The notes below the pieces were generated by a model. The model had not been told where the DNA came from and searched no databases. It saw only the letters and a list, made by a program, of their open reading frames with translations. A program made the translations under genes and the position numbers. A DNA stretch of 64,000 nt from JAXLWB01 sp046328715 (GTDB lineage: Bacteria; Chloroflexota; Anaerolineae; Caldilineales; Caldilineaceae): positions 62,001 to 126,000 of the forward strand of contig JAXLWB010000027.1 in NCBI GenBank assembly GCA_046328715.1. The letters run 5' to 3'. The number at the start of each line of letters is the position of its first letter. Positions within the stretch are counted from its first letter, which is position 1. Of the stretch, positions 25,628 through 35,500 are shown piece after piece.

Positions 25628-25837
25628 TTGTTTTCTGCGCTAAGGCTCAGTCTGCGCGTGGTCATGGTGCATGAAGCGGTGATGGACTGGAAAGAGTTGA
25701 AAAACGTACTACAACCAACCTTCCAAGAAATCGGTACCCTCTTGGTGGGTTGGTTTCCTGTGCAGCAATTTAGCGAAGCCCACGAGCAAGAATTTCTGCA
25801 ACTCACACAACGTGAAGTACAGGTTTGTATTCCATAA
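25628..25837 (+). pseudogene. Possible gene remnant, 69 codons, unknown
   Basis: This frame has an amphipathic, protein-like composition (M-D-W-K-E-L-K-N...Q-E-F-L-Q-L-T-Q-R-E) but no recognised domain. It starts immediately downstream of a palindromic element and has no clear ribosome-binding site. It may be the tail of a former gene cut by insertion, or it may be spurious. Confidence 0.25.
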
Positions 25838-25955
25838 GAGTGCTATTTTTGTTCATCTGCATGGTCACAAGTAAGTGTCCGTTCTGTTGTGTACGGAAAT
25901 TACTTATCAAAAAAGTTAGCAAATATGCGGTATAACTGCAATAGGTGAATCCAAT

Positions 25956-28900
25956 ATGTCCCGATCCAATTCAGCCATTATCTACGTAGTTGTCGCGGCT
26001 CTGGTGCTTGTAGCTGGTCTATGGGGACTTAATCAGGCTGGTATCCTCTCCTTTGGTAACTCTCCGGGCGCATCCAATGCTCCTTCGCAATCAACAACCA
26101 CCAAGCCAAATCAAGCGGCTGTTGCCAACCCTACTCCTGCCGCATCTCAACCACTTACCACCACCGCCCAATCTAGTAGTGAAATCACAGCGACTACGGA
26201 CATTAGCACCTCTACAACGACTCAGGCGAGTCAACCAAGCGCGGCACCTGTCGGTGCAAATGCTTCAACAGCCGCAAAGATCCTGGCTCGCGATAAACTG
26301 CTGGTCGGTGTCCGAGACAATGTAGGCATGTTTTCTACAACAGACAGCAATGGCGAACGTCAAGGGCTTGATATTGACATCGCACATGAATTCGCCAAAC
26401 GTTGGCTTGGCGATCCTGCCAAGGTGGAATTTGTATCAGTCAATGCCGCCAATCAGATTCCAACCTTGGTCAAAGGTGACGTTGACATCGTGCTTGGCTC
26501 GGCTGGTGCCACACGTGATCGCTCTCAATTAGTCGATTTTAGCCAGACCTACCATCTTTCGCACAATGTTCTCGTTTTGCGTAATGACACGATTGTCAAC
26601 AGCCTCAACGGTCTGCAAGACAAACAAGTTGCCGTGATCCAAGACGGATCGGATATTGAGCAACTGACGCAATTGATTGCAACACGCGGCCTTTCGATTA
26701 CGGTGGCTCCTTTTGATAATGCGGATGGTGCCATCAGTGCACTTAATGGTAGCTCGGTCGATGGCATCTTAATGAATCACTTGCAGTATGAGCAATATGT
26801 GGCGGCCAATGCTTCTGTGCAACAAGACCTTCGCCTGGTTCAGTTGAACGAATCGGCTGAGTTGAATGCGGTTGTGTTGCGCAAGGGTGAATCGGCATTT
26901 CGACAACTTATCAATTTCACTCTGCAAGATATGGCACAGGATGGAACATTGGCTGCCAGCTATAGCGCCTGGATGGCCGAAGAACAACTTCCTCAGTTTG
27001 AAGCCGCTACCGGTCAGTCTCCGTATAATTCCTTGAGTGATTTGCCTGCGGAGATTTCAACCTTAGACAAATCACGCCTGGATCTGATTCTAGAGCGCAA
27101 AAAGCTGGTTGCAGGCGTTGCCCCTGGCAAAGCGCCCTTTGTACAGACCCTACAGGACGGTCAACTCGAAGGATTTGATATTAGCTTTTTACAGCAGTTT
27201 GCGGATCGCTGGCTTGGCTCGAAAGATGCAGTCGATGTTGTCACAGGCGCTGAAGATGAATTGATCGGCAAACTCATTGCTGGGGACATCGACCTGATTG
27301 TCGGTGGTGTTAATCCGCAACGTGAATTGGTGGGTCGGGTTGATTTTTCGCAAGCCTATATGGGGCCACCTGTCGTTGGTAAATACTATGCACTTCTCTT
27401 GCCGCTCGATGACCCAGACTTTCGCAATCAGGTCAACTATGTAATCCAAGATCTGGAAATCGAGCGAGGCTATAACGCACTTTATGATCAATGGTTTGGC
27501 CCGGGAAGTGTGCGCTACAATGTGGAAGTGATGCCGGGTTCTGTGGATACTGCCTATGTTTCAGCGGAGTATAAGACAGCACATGCAGATGCTGAAGCCC
27601 AAAATACTATCTTCAATGAATCGGCTATCGCTAGAATCCGCAAGCGAGGCAATCAGTTGATCGCTGGCGTGCGCAATGATGCAAAACCATTTGGCTTTGT
27701 TGATAGCGACGGTCAAGTCAATGGCTTTGATGTGGAGCTTCTCAAGGCAATTGCCGAAGATTGGGGTGTAACCATCAGCTTTGTACAGGCCAGTGAGGCT
27801 ACTGCAGATAAGTTGGTGATTGATGGGCAAGTCGATCTGGCTGCTTCCGGAGCCCCAATTAATAAGTCAGATTTAGCAGAAATTGATTATAGTCAAAGCT
27901 ATTACAGCGATGGTGATAGCTTCCTAGTCAAGCGCTACGCTGGTATCACGGGTATCCAAGATCTCGAAGGTAAGACGGTTGCTGTTGAGCAAGACACCGG
28001 GGATGATTTGGTTGTCCAGGCCTATGCGGCTACACAAAAGGTCAATCTTTCTACCGTTCCATTTAACGACTTCAACGCAATGGTACAAGCTGTCAAGTCA
28101 GGTCAGGTTGATGCGGCGACAGCTTCCATCTCTTCATTGCGTCAAGCGGTTTTGGACAATCCTGATCTTAATATTGCAGGTCGCGCGTATACCCAAGAAT
28201 GGAATGGTCTTGTCCTACCGCCAGGAGACTCCAATTTTAAAAACTTGGTCGATGCATCGTTGCAGAAACTCAAGAAAAATGGCAAATATGACGATCTCTA
28301 CCGGAAATGGTTTGGTCGCACCTCTACACCCTATGCGTTGGACGTCTATCCGGGCGAATGGCCTTTCACTTTTGCTGACTCGCCTAGCGTGATCGATTCG
28401 CCGTTCCGCTCAAAGGTTGAGCAGATCTTGCTCAATAAGAAGATCGTGCTTGGCGTCCAATACGATGCTGCCCCCTTTGGTTTTCTGAATGACAAAGGTG
28501 AACTGGTAGGCTTTGATGTTGATCTAGCCCATGAATTTGCTGCGCGCTGGCTGGGCGATGCTTCAAGCATTCAGCCTGTCCGTGTCAGCGCTCAGGGTGG
28601 CGTGGAATTACTCGCCAGCGACGCATTGGACATTCTCTTTGGTTCACAGGTCCATTCCTGGGATAAAGAAATTCAAGTTGATTTCAGCCAGTCTTATGTC
28701 ATCGATTCCCAACGGCTGCTGGTACGTGCAAGCGACGGCATCTCGACTGTGGCTGACTTAAAAGGTCGGGTTGTCGCTGTGATCAGTGGCTCAGAAGCTG
28801 AAAAGAATTTGAATGACTATGCTCAGGCGAACAATGTCTCCTTTGAAATCGTTCCCTTCCAAGAGCTTGGAGCAGCAGTAGCTGCGCTGAATGCTAAGCA

Positions 28901-29876
28901 GGTCGATGCGGTGACAGCGGGCGAACTTGCCTTGGCCAGCTATGTCAAAGACAACGCTGAACTTGCCGTAACGGGTGAAGCAATCTCGATTCAGCCGCTT
29001 TCAATTGGAGTCGCCAATTATGACAAGCGATTCCGAGACCTGGTCGATTTCACTCTGCAAGAAATGAAGGACGATGGCTCTTATGGCCGCATCTTTGCCA
29101 AATGGTTTGGCACCGCAGTTGCTCCCGCTAATATCGAAGTCTGGGAAAGCAACAGCTATTTGCGTGGCGTTAACCTGATTCCAATGGGCCATATCCCGGC
29201 AGGTGAATTCACGATGGGCTACGACGGTGGATTCCCGGATGAAGGTCCGGCCCGAAAGGTGACGCTGGATTCGTACTACATTGATCAATATGAAGTGACG
29301 AATCATCAATATTCACAGTGCGTTACTGCTGGCAAGTGCAAGACGCCTAGTATCCCGCGGTCGGTTAACTTTGCATCGTACTATGGAGAGTCAAGCTTTG
29401 GTAACTATCCTGTCATTTGGGTGACATGGCAAGATGCATCTGATTACTGTGCCTTCGTAGGCAAGCGTCTACCAACCGAGGCTGAATGGGAAAAGGCAGC
29501 TCGCGGTGTAGATGGGGCTATCTACTCTTGGGGCGACATTACTCCCACCACCCAAGCGAACTTTGGCTATCTGGAAAAAGATGTGGCCTCGGTCGGCAAG
29601 TATACACAGGATGTTAGTCCCTTCGGCATCTATGATATGAACGGCAACGTTCGTGAGTGGGTGGTCGATTGGTATCAATGGAATTACTACCAATCAGCTC
29701 CAGCCACGAACCCAACGGGTCCCCGCAATGGAGTCACCCGTGTTCTGCGTGGCGCTGGTTGGAATGATACGGCTGAACAATTGCGCTTAAGTCTGCGCAA
29801 AAACTTCCTGGAGGAGAGTTACGATTCCAATCTGGGCTTTCGCTGTGCAAGCAGCGAGTTCCCGCCGGGGCAATAA
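25956..29876 (+). CDS. Envelope protein with four family-3 solute-binding modules and a sulfatase-modifying-factor-like domain
   Basis: The protein has 1306 aa. One N-terminal membrane helix (about 6-24, no clear cleavage site) precedes a Ser/Thr/Gln-rich linker (25-95). Four SBP_bac_3-like modules follow at about 105-340, 374-515, 554-790 and 820-1051. Each starts with a K-L-x-x-G-V motif and ends with x-W-F-G or a similar signature. Module 2 is only about 140 residues and lacks the second-lobe segment (the D-L-x-G-K-x-V-A-V part), so it is a half module. The C-terminus (about 1073-1303) is an FGE-sulfatase/SUMF1 fold (G-E-F-T-M-G, R-L-P-T-E-A-E-W-E, D-M-N-G-N-V-R-E-W, G-F-R-C). Only the G-F-R-C cysteine of the FGE catalytic pair is evident, so oxidase activity is doubtful. 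No permease is nearby. Function is unknown; surface sensing or ligand capture is a guess. Confidence 0.88.
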   Translation: MSRSNSAIIYVVVAALVLVAGLWGLNQAGILSFGNSPGASNAPSQSTTTKPNQAAVANPTPAASQPLTTTAQSSSEITATTDISTSTTTQASQPSAAPVGANASTAAKILARDKLLVGVRDNVGMFSTTDSNGERQGLDIDIAHEFAKRWLGDPAKVEFVSVNAANQIPTLVKGDVDIVLGSAGATRDRSQLVDFSQTYHLSHNVLVLRNDTIVNSLNGLQDKQVAVIQDGSDIEQLTQLIATRGLSITVAPFDNADGAISALNGSSVDGILMNHLQYEQYVAANASVQQDLRLVQLNESAELNAVVLRKGESAFRQLINFTLQDMAQDGTLAASYSAWMAEEQLPQFEAATGQSPYNSLSDLPAEISTLDKSRLDLILERKKLVAGVAPGKAPFVQTLQDGQLEGFDISFLQQFADRWLGSKDAVDVVTGAEDELIGKLIAGDIDLIVGGVNPQRELVGRVDFSQAYMGPPVVGKYYALLLPLDDPDFRNQVNYVIQDLEIERGYNALYDQWFGPGSVRYNVEVMPGSVDTAYVSAEYKTAHADAEAQNTIFNESAIARIRKRGNQLIAGVRNDAKPFGFVDSDGQVNGFDVELLKAIAEDWGVTISFVQASEATADKLVIDGQVDLAASGAPINKSDLAEIDYSQSYYSDGDSFLVKRYAGITGIQDLEGKTVAVEQDTGDDLVVQAYAATQKVNLSTVPFNDFNAMVQAVKSGQVDAATASISSLRQAVLDNPDLNIAGRAYTQEWNGLVLPPGDSNFKNLVDASLQKLKKNGKYDDLYRKWFGRTSTPYALDVYPGEWPFTFADSPSVIDSPFRSKVEQILLNKKIVLGVQYDAAPFGFLNDKGELVGFDVDLAHEFAARWLGDASSIQPVRVSAQGGVELLASDALDILFGSQVHSWDKEIQVDFSQSYVIDSQRLLVRASDGISTVADLKGRVVAVISGSEAEKNLNDYAQANNVSFEIVPFQELGAAVAALNAKQVDAVTAGELALASYVKDNAELAVTGEAISIQPLSIGVANYDKRFRDLVDFTLQEMKDDGSYGRIFAKWFGTAVAPANIEVWESNSYLRGVNLIPMGHIPAGEFTMGYDGGFPDEGPARKVTLDSYYIDQYEVTNHQYSQCVTAGKCKTPSIPRSVNFASYYGESSFGNYPVIWVTWQDASDYCAFVGKRLPTEAEWEKAARGVDGAIYSWGDITPTTQANFGYLEKDVASVGKYTQDVSPFGIYDMNGNVREWVVDWYQWNYYQSAPATNPTGPRNGVTRVLRGAGWNDTAEQLRLSLRKNFLEESYDSNLGFRCASSEFPPGQ

Positions 29877-30585
29877 GAGTATTAAAGGGAGCTGGATTAC
29901 TCGGAAATAGTAGTAAGATTAGGCAAGGGCTGGTAGAGGTGTTCACGGTGTAGGTTTGTAGACGGACGATTTAATAAGGCACCTCTGCCAGCTTTCTAGT
30001 AGATAACGTTTTGGAGTTTATTTTCGTTTTTGTAAGCTAAATTGCCAATAAGGTTGAATTTATTCTGTCGATTGGCCGATGAAAGATGGACATGGAATCT
30101 ATAAAATAGAATAGCACTTTTGCAATAATTGCAACATTTGATAGATTTTGATCGTGTGCTATCATCATGTGGGTAATTTTCCGTAATAAATCCAAAGAGC
30201 AATTGATCAATTTTAGATTTTACCGTTTTGCTGCTGTTCTGTTTGAATAATCAAGAGCCAACTATTGATTCAGCTTGGTAAGGAATTTTAACGGGTTAAT
30301 TACTAGAATCCACCAATCGTTTAGGTGACTGTCTCTCACTTGAGTTATCTATACACAAAGCGTCGTACGCCTAATAACGATTACTTATACAAAAATCGGT
30401 GATGAGCGGGAAAGTGAAAGCACTCTGTAAAGATAAAGAGTGCTATAAATGTATTAGAATTGTGTTTGATTCTGCCAGGTATCATTCGATAGAATCACTC
30501 AATATCGTCGTTTGTTGCAAAGCTGAAAAATACGTTGTCGGTTGTAAACTGTTAAAAAACTAAGCCGACTCAAGGATTAGTCACC
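29877..30585. other. 709-bp AT-rich spacer
   Basis: No convincing gene was found on either strand. Apart from the hairpin at 29929-29992 it holds AGCACTCT/AGAGTGCT (30419-30426 with 30437-30444). It presumably carries the promoter of the J-domain protein. The composition is clearly more AT-rich than the flanking genes. Confidence 0.5.
29929..29992 (+). terminator. Possible hairpin terminator after the solute-binding-array gene
   Basis: GCTGGTAGAGGTG (29929-29941) pairs with 29980-29992 (one G-T pair) across a 38-nt loop and is followed by TTTCTAGT. The long loop makes it a weak call. Confidence 0.4.
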
Positions 30586-32316
30586 ATGAAAGATCATTAT
30601 CGAGTTCTAGATCTTCCTAAGGATGCCAGTGAGGAACAGGTCAAGGCACAATATAAGCTATTGGTTCGTGTTTATCACCCAGACCGTTTTACCAAACCTG
30701 AAGATAAGATCTACGCCGAACAAAAGATTAAAGAAATCAACGATGCATACAATGCATTGGTGAAAACATCAGTTGAGACTTCCTCTGGCAGTAATGGTGG
30801 CCAGCCTGTGCCGGTTGTGATTCCAGCCTATATTGACTTCGGTACATTGCTGATTGGCGAAAAGAAGACCGTGCCGCTCACGGTCAGCAATGCCCGCGGC
30901 GATGTGGAAGATTTACAGTTCGATTTCAGTGAGACAAACTGGTTCACGATCAACGAAAATCGTTTACTTACCGACAATAGTAAATCTCCTCTTCAATTCG
31001 AAGTTGTCGCCATGACGGATACGATGTCACCCGGTCGTGTCTACAAGGGTTGGATTGACGTAAGAATGAAGAGTAACGTTACTCGTGTCAACCTCTCGAT
31101 GAAGGTCGTGCGCGAGAAGACAGAAGTTTCGACCTTTGGCACTACCATGCGCAATGTCGGCTTCGGTGCTGCATTGCTTGCTGTTGCCGCAGGTGCCGCC
31201 TATTTAGGTCCTCGCTATTTGGCCACCAAACCGGTCAATGCAGGTACGCCTACTGCCGCAGCGAGCGCAAATAGCCTAGATCAACGGAATGTGTTGGTTG
31301 CCCCTACAGTATCTGCACAACAGCCGCCAGCGCGTGGTCGTAGTCAGCTTCTTCCTTCTCTCGTTGTTCCTGAAAAGACAAACGACAATGTCGCTGCTGC
31401 TTTTTCGGGAGATAGTGACAATCTGGTTTATCCGATTTTTGATAATAACGAATTGGTGCTTTATACCTCCAAGTCTGATGGAACGGAGCAACAACGTTTC
31501 AAGTTTGCCGGTCAGAACATTGCCTGGAGCAATGATGGTGCAAGAGTCGCCTATCTCTTTCTCAAGGATGGTGCCCAACAAATTCTGGTGGCTCAATCAG
31601 CGGATCGGGTCGGCGATCAATTGACCAATACCCCGAACTCCAAAAGCGATCTCGTATGGGCCCCGGATGGTAGCCAGTTGGCATACATCCAAGTCGAAGA
31701 TGGGAACCAAGTTCTATATCTTACCGCACCAGGTGGTCGTAGCCCACGTGCCTTGTCGAACCCACGCTCCGGCTCAGTTGGTTCATTTAGCTGGGCACCG
31801 GATAGCCGATCGGTACTTTTTGATGTGGAAACAGAAGGCAAACATCGCATTTATCAAGTCAATGCTGATGGCTCCGGTCTTCGACAATTTTCCAGCGTGG
31901 ATGCCTACGACCCAGCTTGGTCTCCCGACGGCACAGTCATTTTAGCGGCTTCCAGCAAAGGGTTGCTTGCGCTTGATAAGGATGGAAAGCAAATCCGGCA
32001 GGTGAGCACGACTGCGGCCCGTTTGCCTCGTTGGAAAGCAGATGGCACACAATTTGCCTTTTTGCAGTTGGTCGCAGGCGGCAACAACAACGTCGAGTTG
32101 TTGGTCAGCGATATTTCCGGACGTAAGTCAGAAAAGTGGGCTAGCGGTGCGATTGTTAATTTTGCCTGGTCACCCAATTCGAATCGGCTAGCCTATGTGA
32201 CCGGAAAACTTGCTACCTCAGGCATGTCCACCCTCTATTTGTGGACCGTGTCCGCCGATACTCGAGCTCAGCTTGTTGCCGAGACAAATGATCCATTTGT
32301 CACCTGGGTTCCATAG
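30586..32316 (+). CDS. J-domain / membrane / TolB-like propeller protein
   Basis: The 576-aa protein has an N-terminal DnaJ domain (1-65) with the invariant H-P-D at residues 31-33, so it should stimulate an Hsp70 on the cytoplasmic side. An Ig-like beta domain (about 80-170; F-G-T-L-L-I-G-E-K-K-T-V-P-L-T-V) precedes a predicted membrane helix (about 190-212). The remaining C-terminal part (about 265-576) has repeated W-S/A-P-D/N-x-S/G blades of a WD40-like PD40/TolB propeller. If the helix spans the membrane, the J and Ig parts are cytoplasmic and the propeller is outside. It lies between the two solute-binding-array genes in the same direction. Confidence 0.88.
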   Translation: MKDHYRVLDLPKDASEEQVKAQYKLLVRVYHPDRFTKPEDKIYAEQKIKEINDAYNALVKTSVETSSGSNGGQPVPVVIPAYIDFGTLLIGEKKTVPLTVSNARGDVEDLQFDFSETNWFTINENRLLTDNSKSPLQFEVVAMTDTMSPGRVYKGWIDVRMKSNVTRVNLSMKVVREKTEVSTFGTTMRNVGFGAALLAVAAGAAYLGPRYLATKPVNAGTPTAAASANSLDQRNVLVAPTVSAQQPPARGRSQLLPSLVVPEKTNDNVAAAFSGDSDNLVYPIFDNNELVLYTSKSDGTEQQRFKFAGQNIAWSNDGARVAYLFLKDGAQQILVAQSADRVGDQLTNTPNSKSDLVWAPDGSQLAYIQVEDGNQVLYLTAPGGRSPRALSNPRSGSVGSFSWAPDSRSVLFDVETEGKHRIYQVNADGSGLRQFSSVDAYDPAWSPDGTVILAASSKGLLALDKDGKQIRQVSTTAARLPRWKADGTQFAFLQLVAGGNNNVELLVSDISGRKSEKWASGAIVNFAWSPNSNRLAYVTGKLATSGMSTLYLWTVSADTRAQLVAETNDPFVTWVP

Positions 32317-32481
32317 TAAGAACCTATCTGAAAGCACGCTCACCATATATAGATGGGTCAGAGACTTTTCAGCCAGTCTCTGTAGAGCTTGGAGAATATA
32401 AGCCACTTATTTCGCCGTTGAGTCTGGTAACAGTGGTGTAATGAAGCGACAACGTTGTAAATCCTGAATTGTTCTTTATTA

Positions 32482-32506
32482 CGGGCGCAGAATTACTCTG
32501 CGCCCG
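32482..32506 (+). terminator. Hairpin between J-domain protein and LysM protein
   Basis: A 10-bp perfect GC-rich stem (32482-32491 with 32497-32506) with a 5-nt loop is followed by AATTTGC. A weaker hairpin, CAGAGACT/AGTCTCTG, lies at 32359-32382. It may be a terminator of the J-domain transcript. Confidence 0.55.
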
Positions 32507-32557
32507 AATTTGCAGTTTCAATCGTAATCTGCATTTCAAGCAATGATAGGTATAATA

Positions 32558-35500
32558 ATGAATCACTTAAGATTTCGTCGCGGAACAGCTTGGATGAGTG
32601 TTTTGTTGGCACTTGTCCTCACAAGCGTGAGCATTGTTACGCCAAGCGCTCGAGCCGCAGTTCGTCCCCAAAATGCCACGCCAACCAGTGCGCCCACTCC
32701 CACAGTCGTAGCCAGCACAACGACCGATTCCTCTTCACAGTCCGTCATTGAACGCATTCGCCGCCGTAACAATACCTTGGTTGCGGGGGTGAAATTTGAC
32801 TATCGCCCGTTTGGTTTTATCAATGATCAAGGGCGCGTCTCTGGTTTTGACATTGACTTAATTCGTGCAATGGCTGACCGCTGGGATATCGACGTTCAGT
32901 TTGTGCAAGTCACTTCCTCGAACGCTATACAGGCGCTCGCCTCGGGAATTGTCGATATTGCGGCTGCCAGCATGGCCCATAAACAGGAGCGCGAAGAACA
33001 GATTGACTTTAGCCAGACCTACTTTTTGGACGGTCAAAGTATTTTGGTGCGGCGTTATGCCGGTATCACGAATATTTTTGACCTAGACGGCCGTGTCGTA
33101 GCCGCAATTCAAGGTTCCACAGCAATTGCTCAGATTCAGGCCTACGCAGAAGCCAATGGCGTGAAGATCGAGGTGCTTCCTTTCCAGGAGCATCTACCTG
33201 CATTGGCTGCGCTTGCCGCAGGTCAAGTCGATGCGCTAACCAGCGATAGTGTTTTTCTGACACAAGCCGCCAAGGACAATCCTTCCTTTGCCGTAGTCGG
33301 CGGGCGTTTCACCAGTGAACCATATGGCTTAGGTGTACCCACCAACGATCCCTACTTCCGCAAACTCGTTGATGCGACTTTGCAACAACTCAAGCTCAAC
33401 GGCGAATATGACCGTATCTACGAGAAATGGTTTGGAAGCGATATCCCCTATCCGGTCGAGATCACACCAGGACAATGGCCTTATACATTTGCAACTTCTC
33501 CGGTGACGATGACAACGCCATCCACGGCAGGCTACGACACGATTCGCCGCCGAGGAAAGTTGATCGCTGGCGTCAAGCTTGATCAGCCACCCTTCGGTGC
33601 TCTAGACAAACAGGGGGAAAATGTTGGCTTTGATGTTGATATCGCACGAGAGTTTGCTCGCCGTTGGCTAGGGGATACCGAAGCGGTCGAATTCGTGCGG
33701 GTCACCTCACAAAATCGTGTTCAATTGGTTGCTGGTGGCGAAGTAGATTTAGTTGCTGCAGCGTTACCTCGTACCTGGGAACAAGAAGAATCAATTGACT
33801 TTAGCCAGACCTATCTGGTAGACGGTCAACGTCTATTGGTTTCTGCCAGCCGTGCCATTACTTCGTTACTGGATCTCGACAGTCAAACTATAGCCGTAAT
33901 TAGCGGTTCGGGGACAGCCGACATTCTGACCAAACAAGCCGCTAAACTTGGTGTACAGATTGATATTTTGCCCTTCCAGGAGTACCCAACTGCGTTGGCT
34001 GCACTCAAAGCCGGACAGGTGGCTGCATTGGCAGATGAGGAATATGTCCTTTCGCAATTTGCTGACCAGAACCCTGATTTGAGGGTAGTTGGGGATCGCC
34101 TTGCGTCTACTCCTTTGGCCATTGGCGTACCCCTTTCCGATTCGCAGTTGCGCGATGCGGTCAATGTGACCCTGCAAGAGATGAAGGTAGACGGTACCTA
34201 TGATGCCATCTTCAAAAAATGGTTTGGCAAGAATTCGATAACCTATCCTTTGGAGATTTGGCCAAGCTCCAGTACCGCCTTAGAGTTGCCAAGCCTTTTG
34301 CCAACCCCAACCAAAGAACCAACGGCCACCGCCACTAACACGATTACCCCGACGAACACGGCAACAGCAACCGATACACCTACGATTACAGATACGCCTA
34401 CGGAAACGGCGACTGCTACCGATACTGCGACTGCGACTAAGACAGCTACACCGAAACCAACTGCCACGTCCACCGCAACGGATACAGCAACACCCAAACC
34501 GACGGCCACGGACACTGCGACCGCGACCAAAACGCCTACGCCGAAACCAACTGCCACGTCTACCGCAACGGATACAGCGACAGCAACAGCGACTGCCACT
34601 GCAACTGATACGGCTACACCGAAGCCAACTGTAACCGCCACGGCAACCAATACAGCTACTGCGACTGCAACTAAGACGGCTACACCAAAATCGACAGCGA
34701 CGTCTACTGCGACCGACACTCCGGTGCCAACCAATACGGCCACGGTCACGGTAGAACCAACCGATACCGCAACGGTGCCTCCGACAGCGACGGAAACGCG
34801 TACTGCGACCAATACACCTGCGCCGACGGAGACAGCGACAGCCACTAAGACAGCCACTGCAACCGATACAGCTACCCCTGTGCCAACAGCAACGGCCACC
34901 GCAACAGCGACCGCTACACCGACCGATACTGCCACGGCGACTGCGACTGCGACGGACACTGCTACCCCTGTGCCCACCGCAACTGCAACTGCCACGGACA
35001 CGCCAACGGATACCGCCACGCCGACTGCAACAGCGACTGCAACGGCAACCGATACTGCCACGGCAACTGCGACTGCGACAGCAACCGCTACGCCGACAGC
35101 AACTAATACCTTTACGCCGACCCCCACCCATACGCCGACCCATACGTCGACGCCGACGAACACGTTGACACCAACCAATACACCGACGCCAACCATTACA
35201 CCAACCGCTACGAACACGCCGACCCCGACCAATACACCCGCTCTGGGCTATATCATTGTCCCGGATGGGATTAAGGTCAATGCTCGGGCTAGCGGCAACA
35301 TTCTGGCCGATGTGTTAGAGGTGCTTGATTCTGGTACGATGCTACCGACACTGGGGCGTAACGAGCAGGGGTATTGGGTCAAGGTGTTGCTCAAGGATGG
35401 ACAAGAAGCTTGGGTCGGCTCGGAAGTGGTGATCATCAGCGATTTCGTCTTGAATCACTTGCCTGTCGTTGACAATCTACCGGTGGAGCCCGAGTCGACA

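Larger units (their letters stand above)
25152..25955. other. 804-bp spacer between pdh genes and the envelope-protein locus
   Basis: It contains the pdh terminator (25188-25227), AT-rich sequence, the palindromic element at 25502-25588, a possible short ORF (25628-25837) and an imperfect inverted repeat AAGTAAGTGTCCGT/ACGGAAATTACTT (25871-25907) close to the next gene, possibly regulatory. Confidence 0.5.

Noticed and set aside
29996..30202. 68-codon minus-strand frame in the AT-rich spacer
   Set aside because: AT-rich composition, no RBS and no recognisable pattern.
34243..35232. Long Val/Gly/Ala-rich frame on the minus strand
   Set aside because: It is the antisense of the Thr/Ala/Pro stalk; its openness is caused by the triplet repeat composition.
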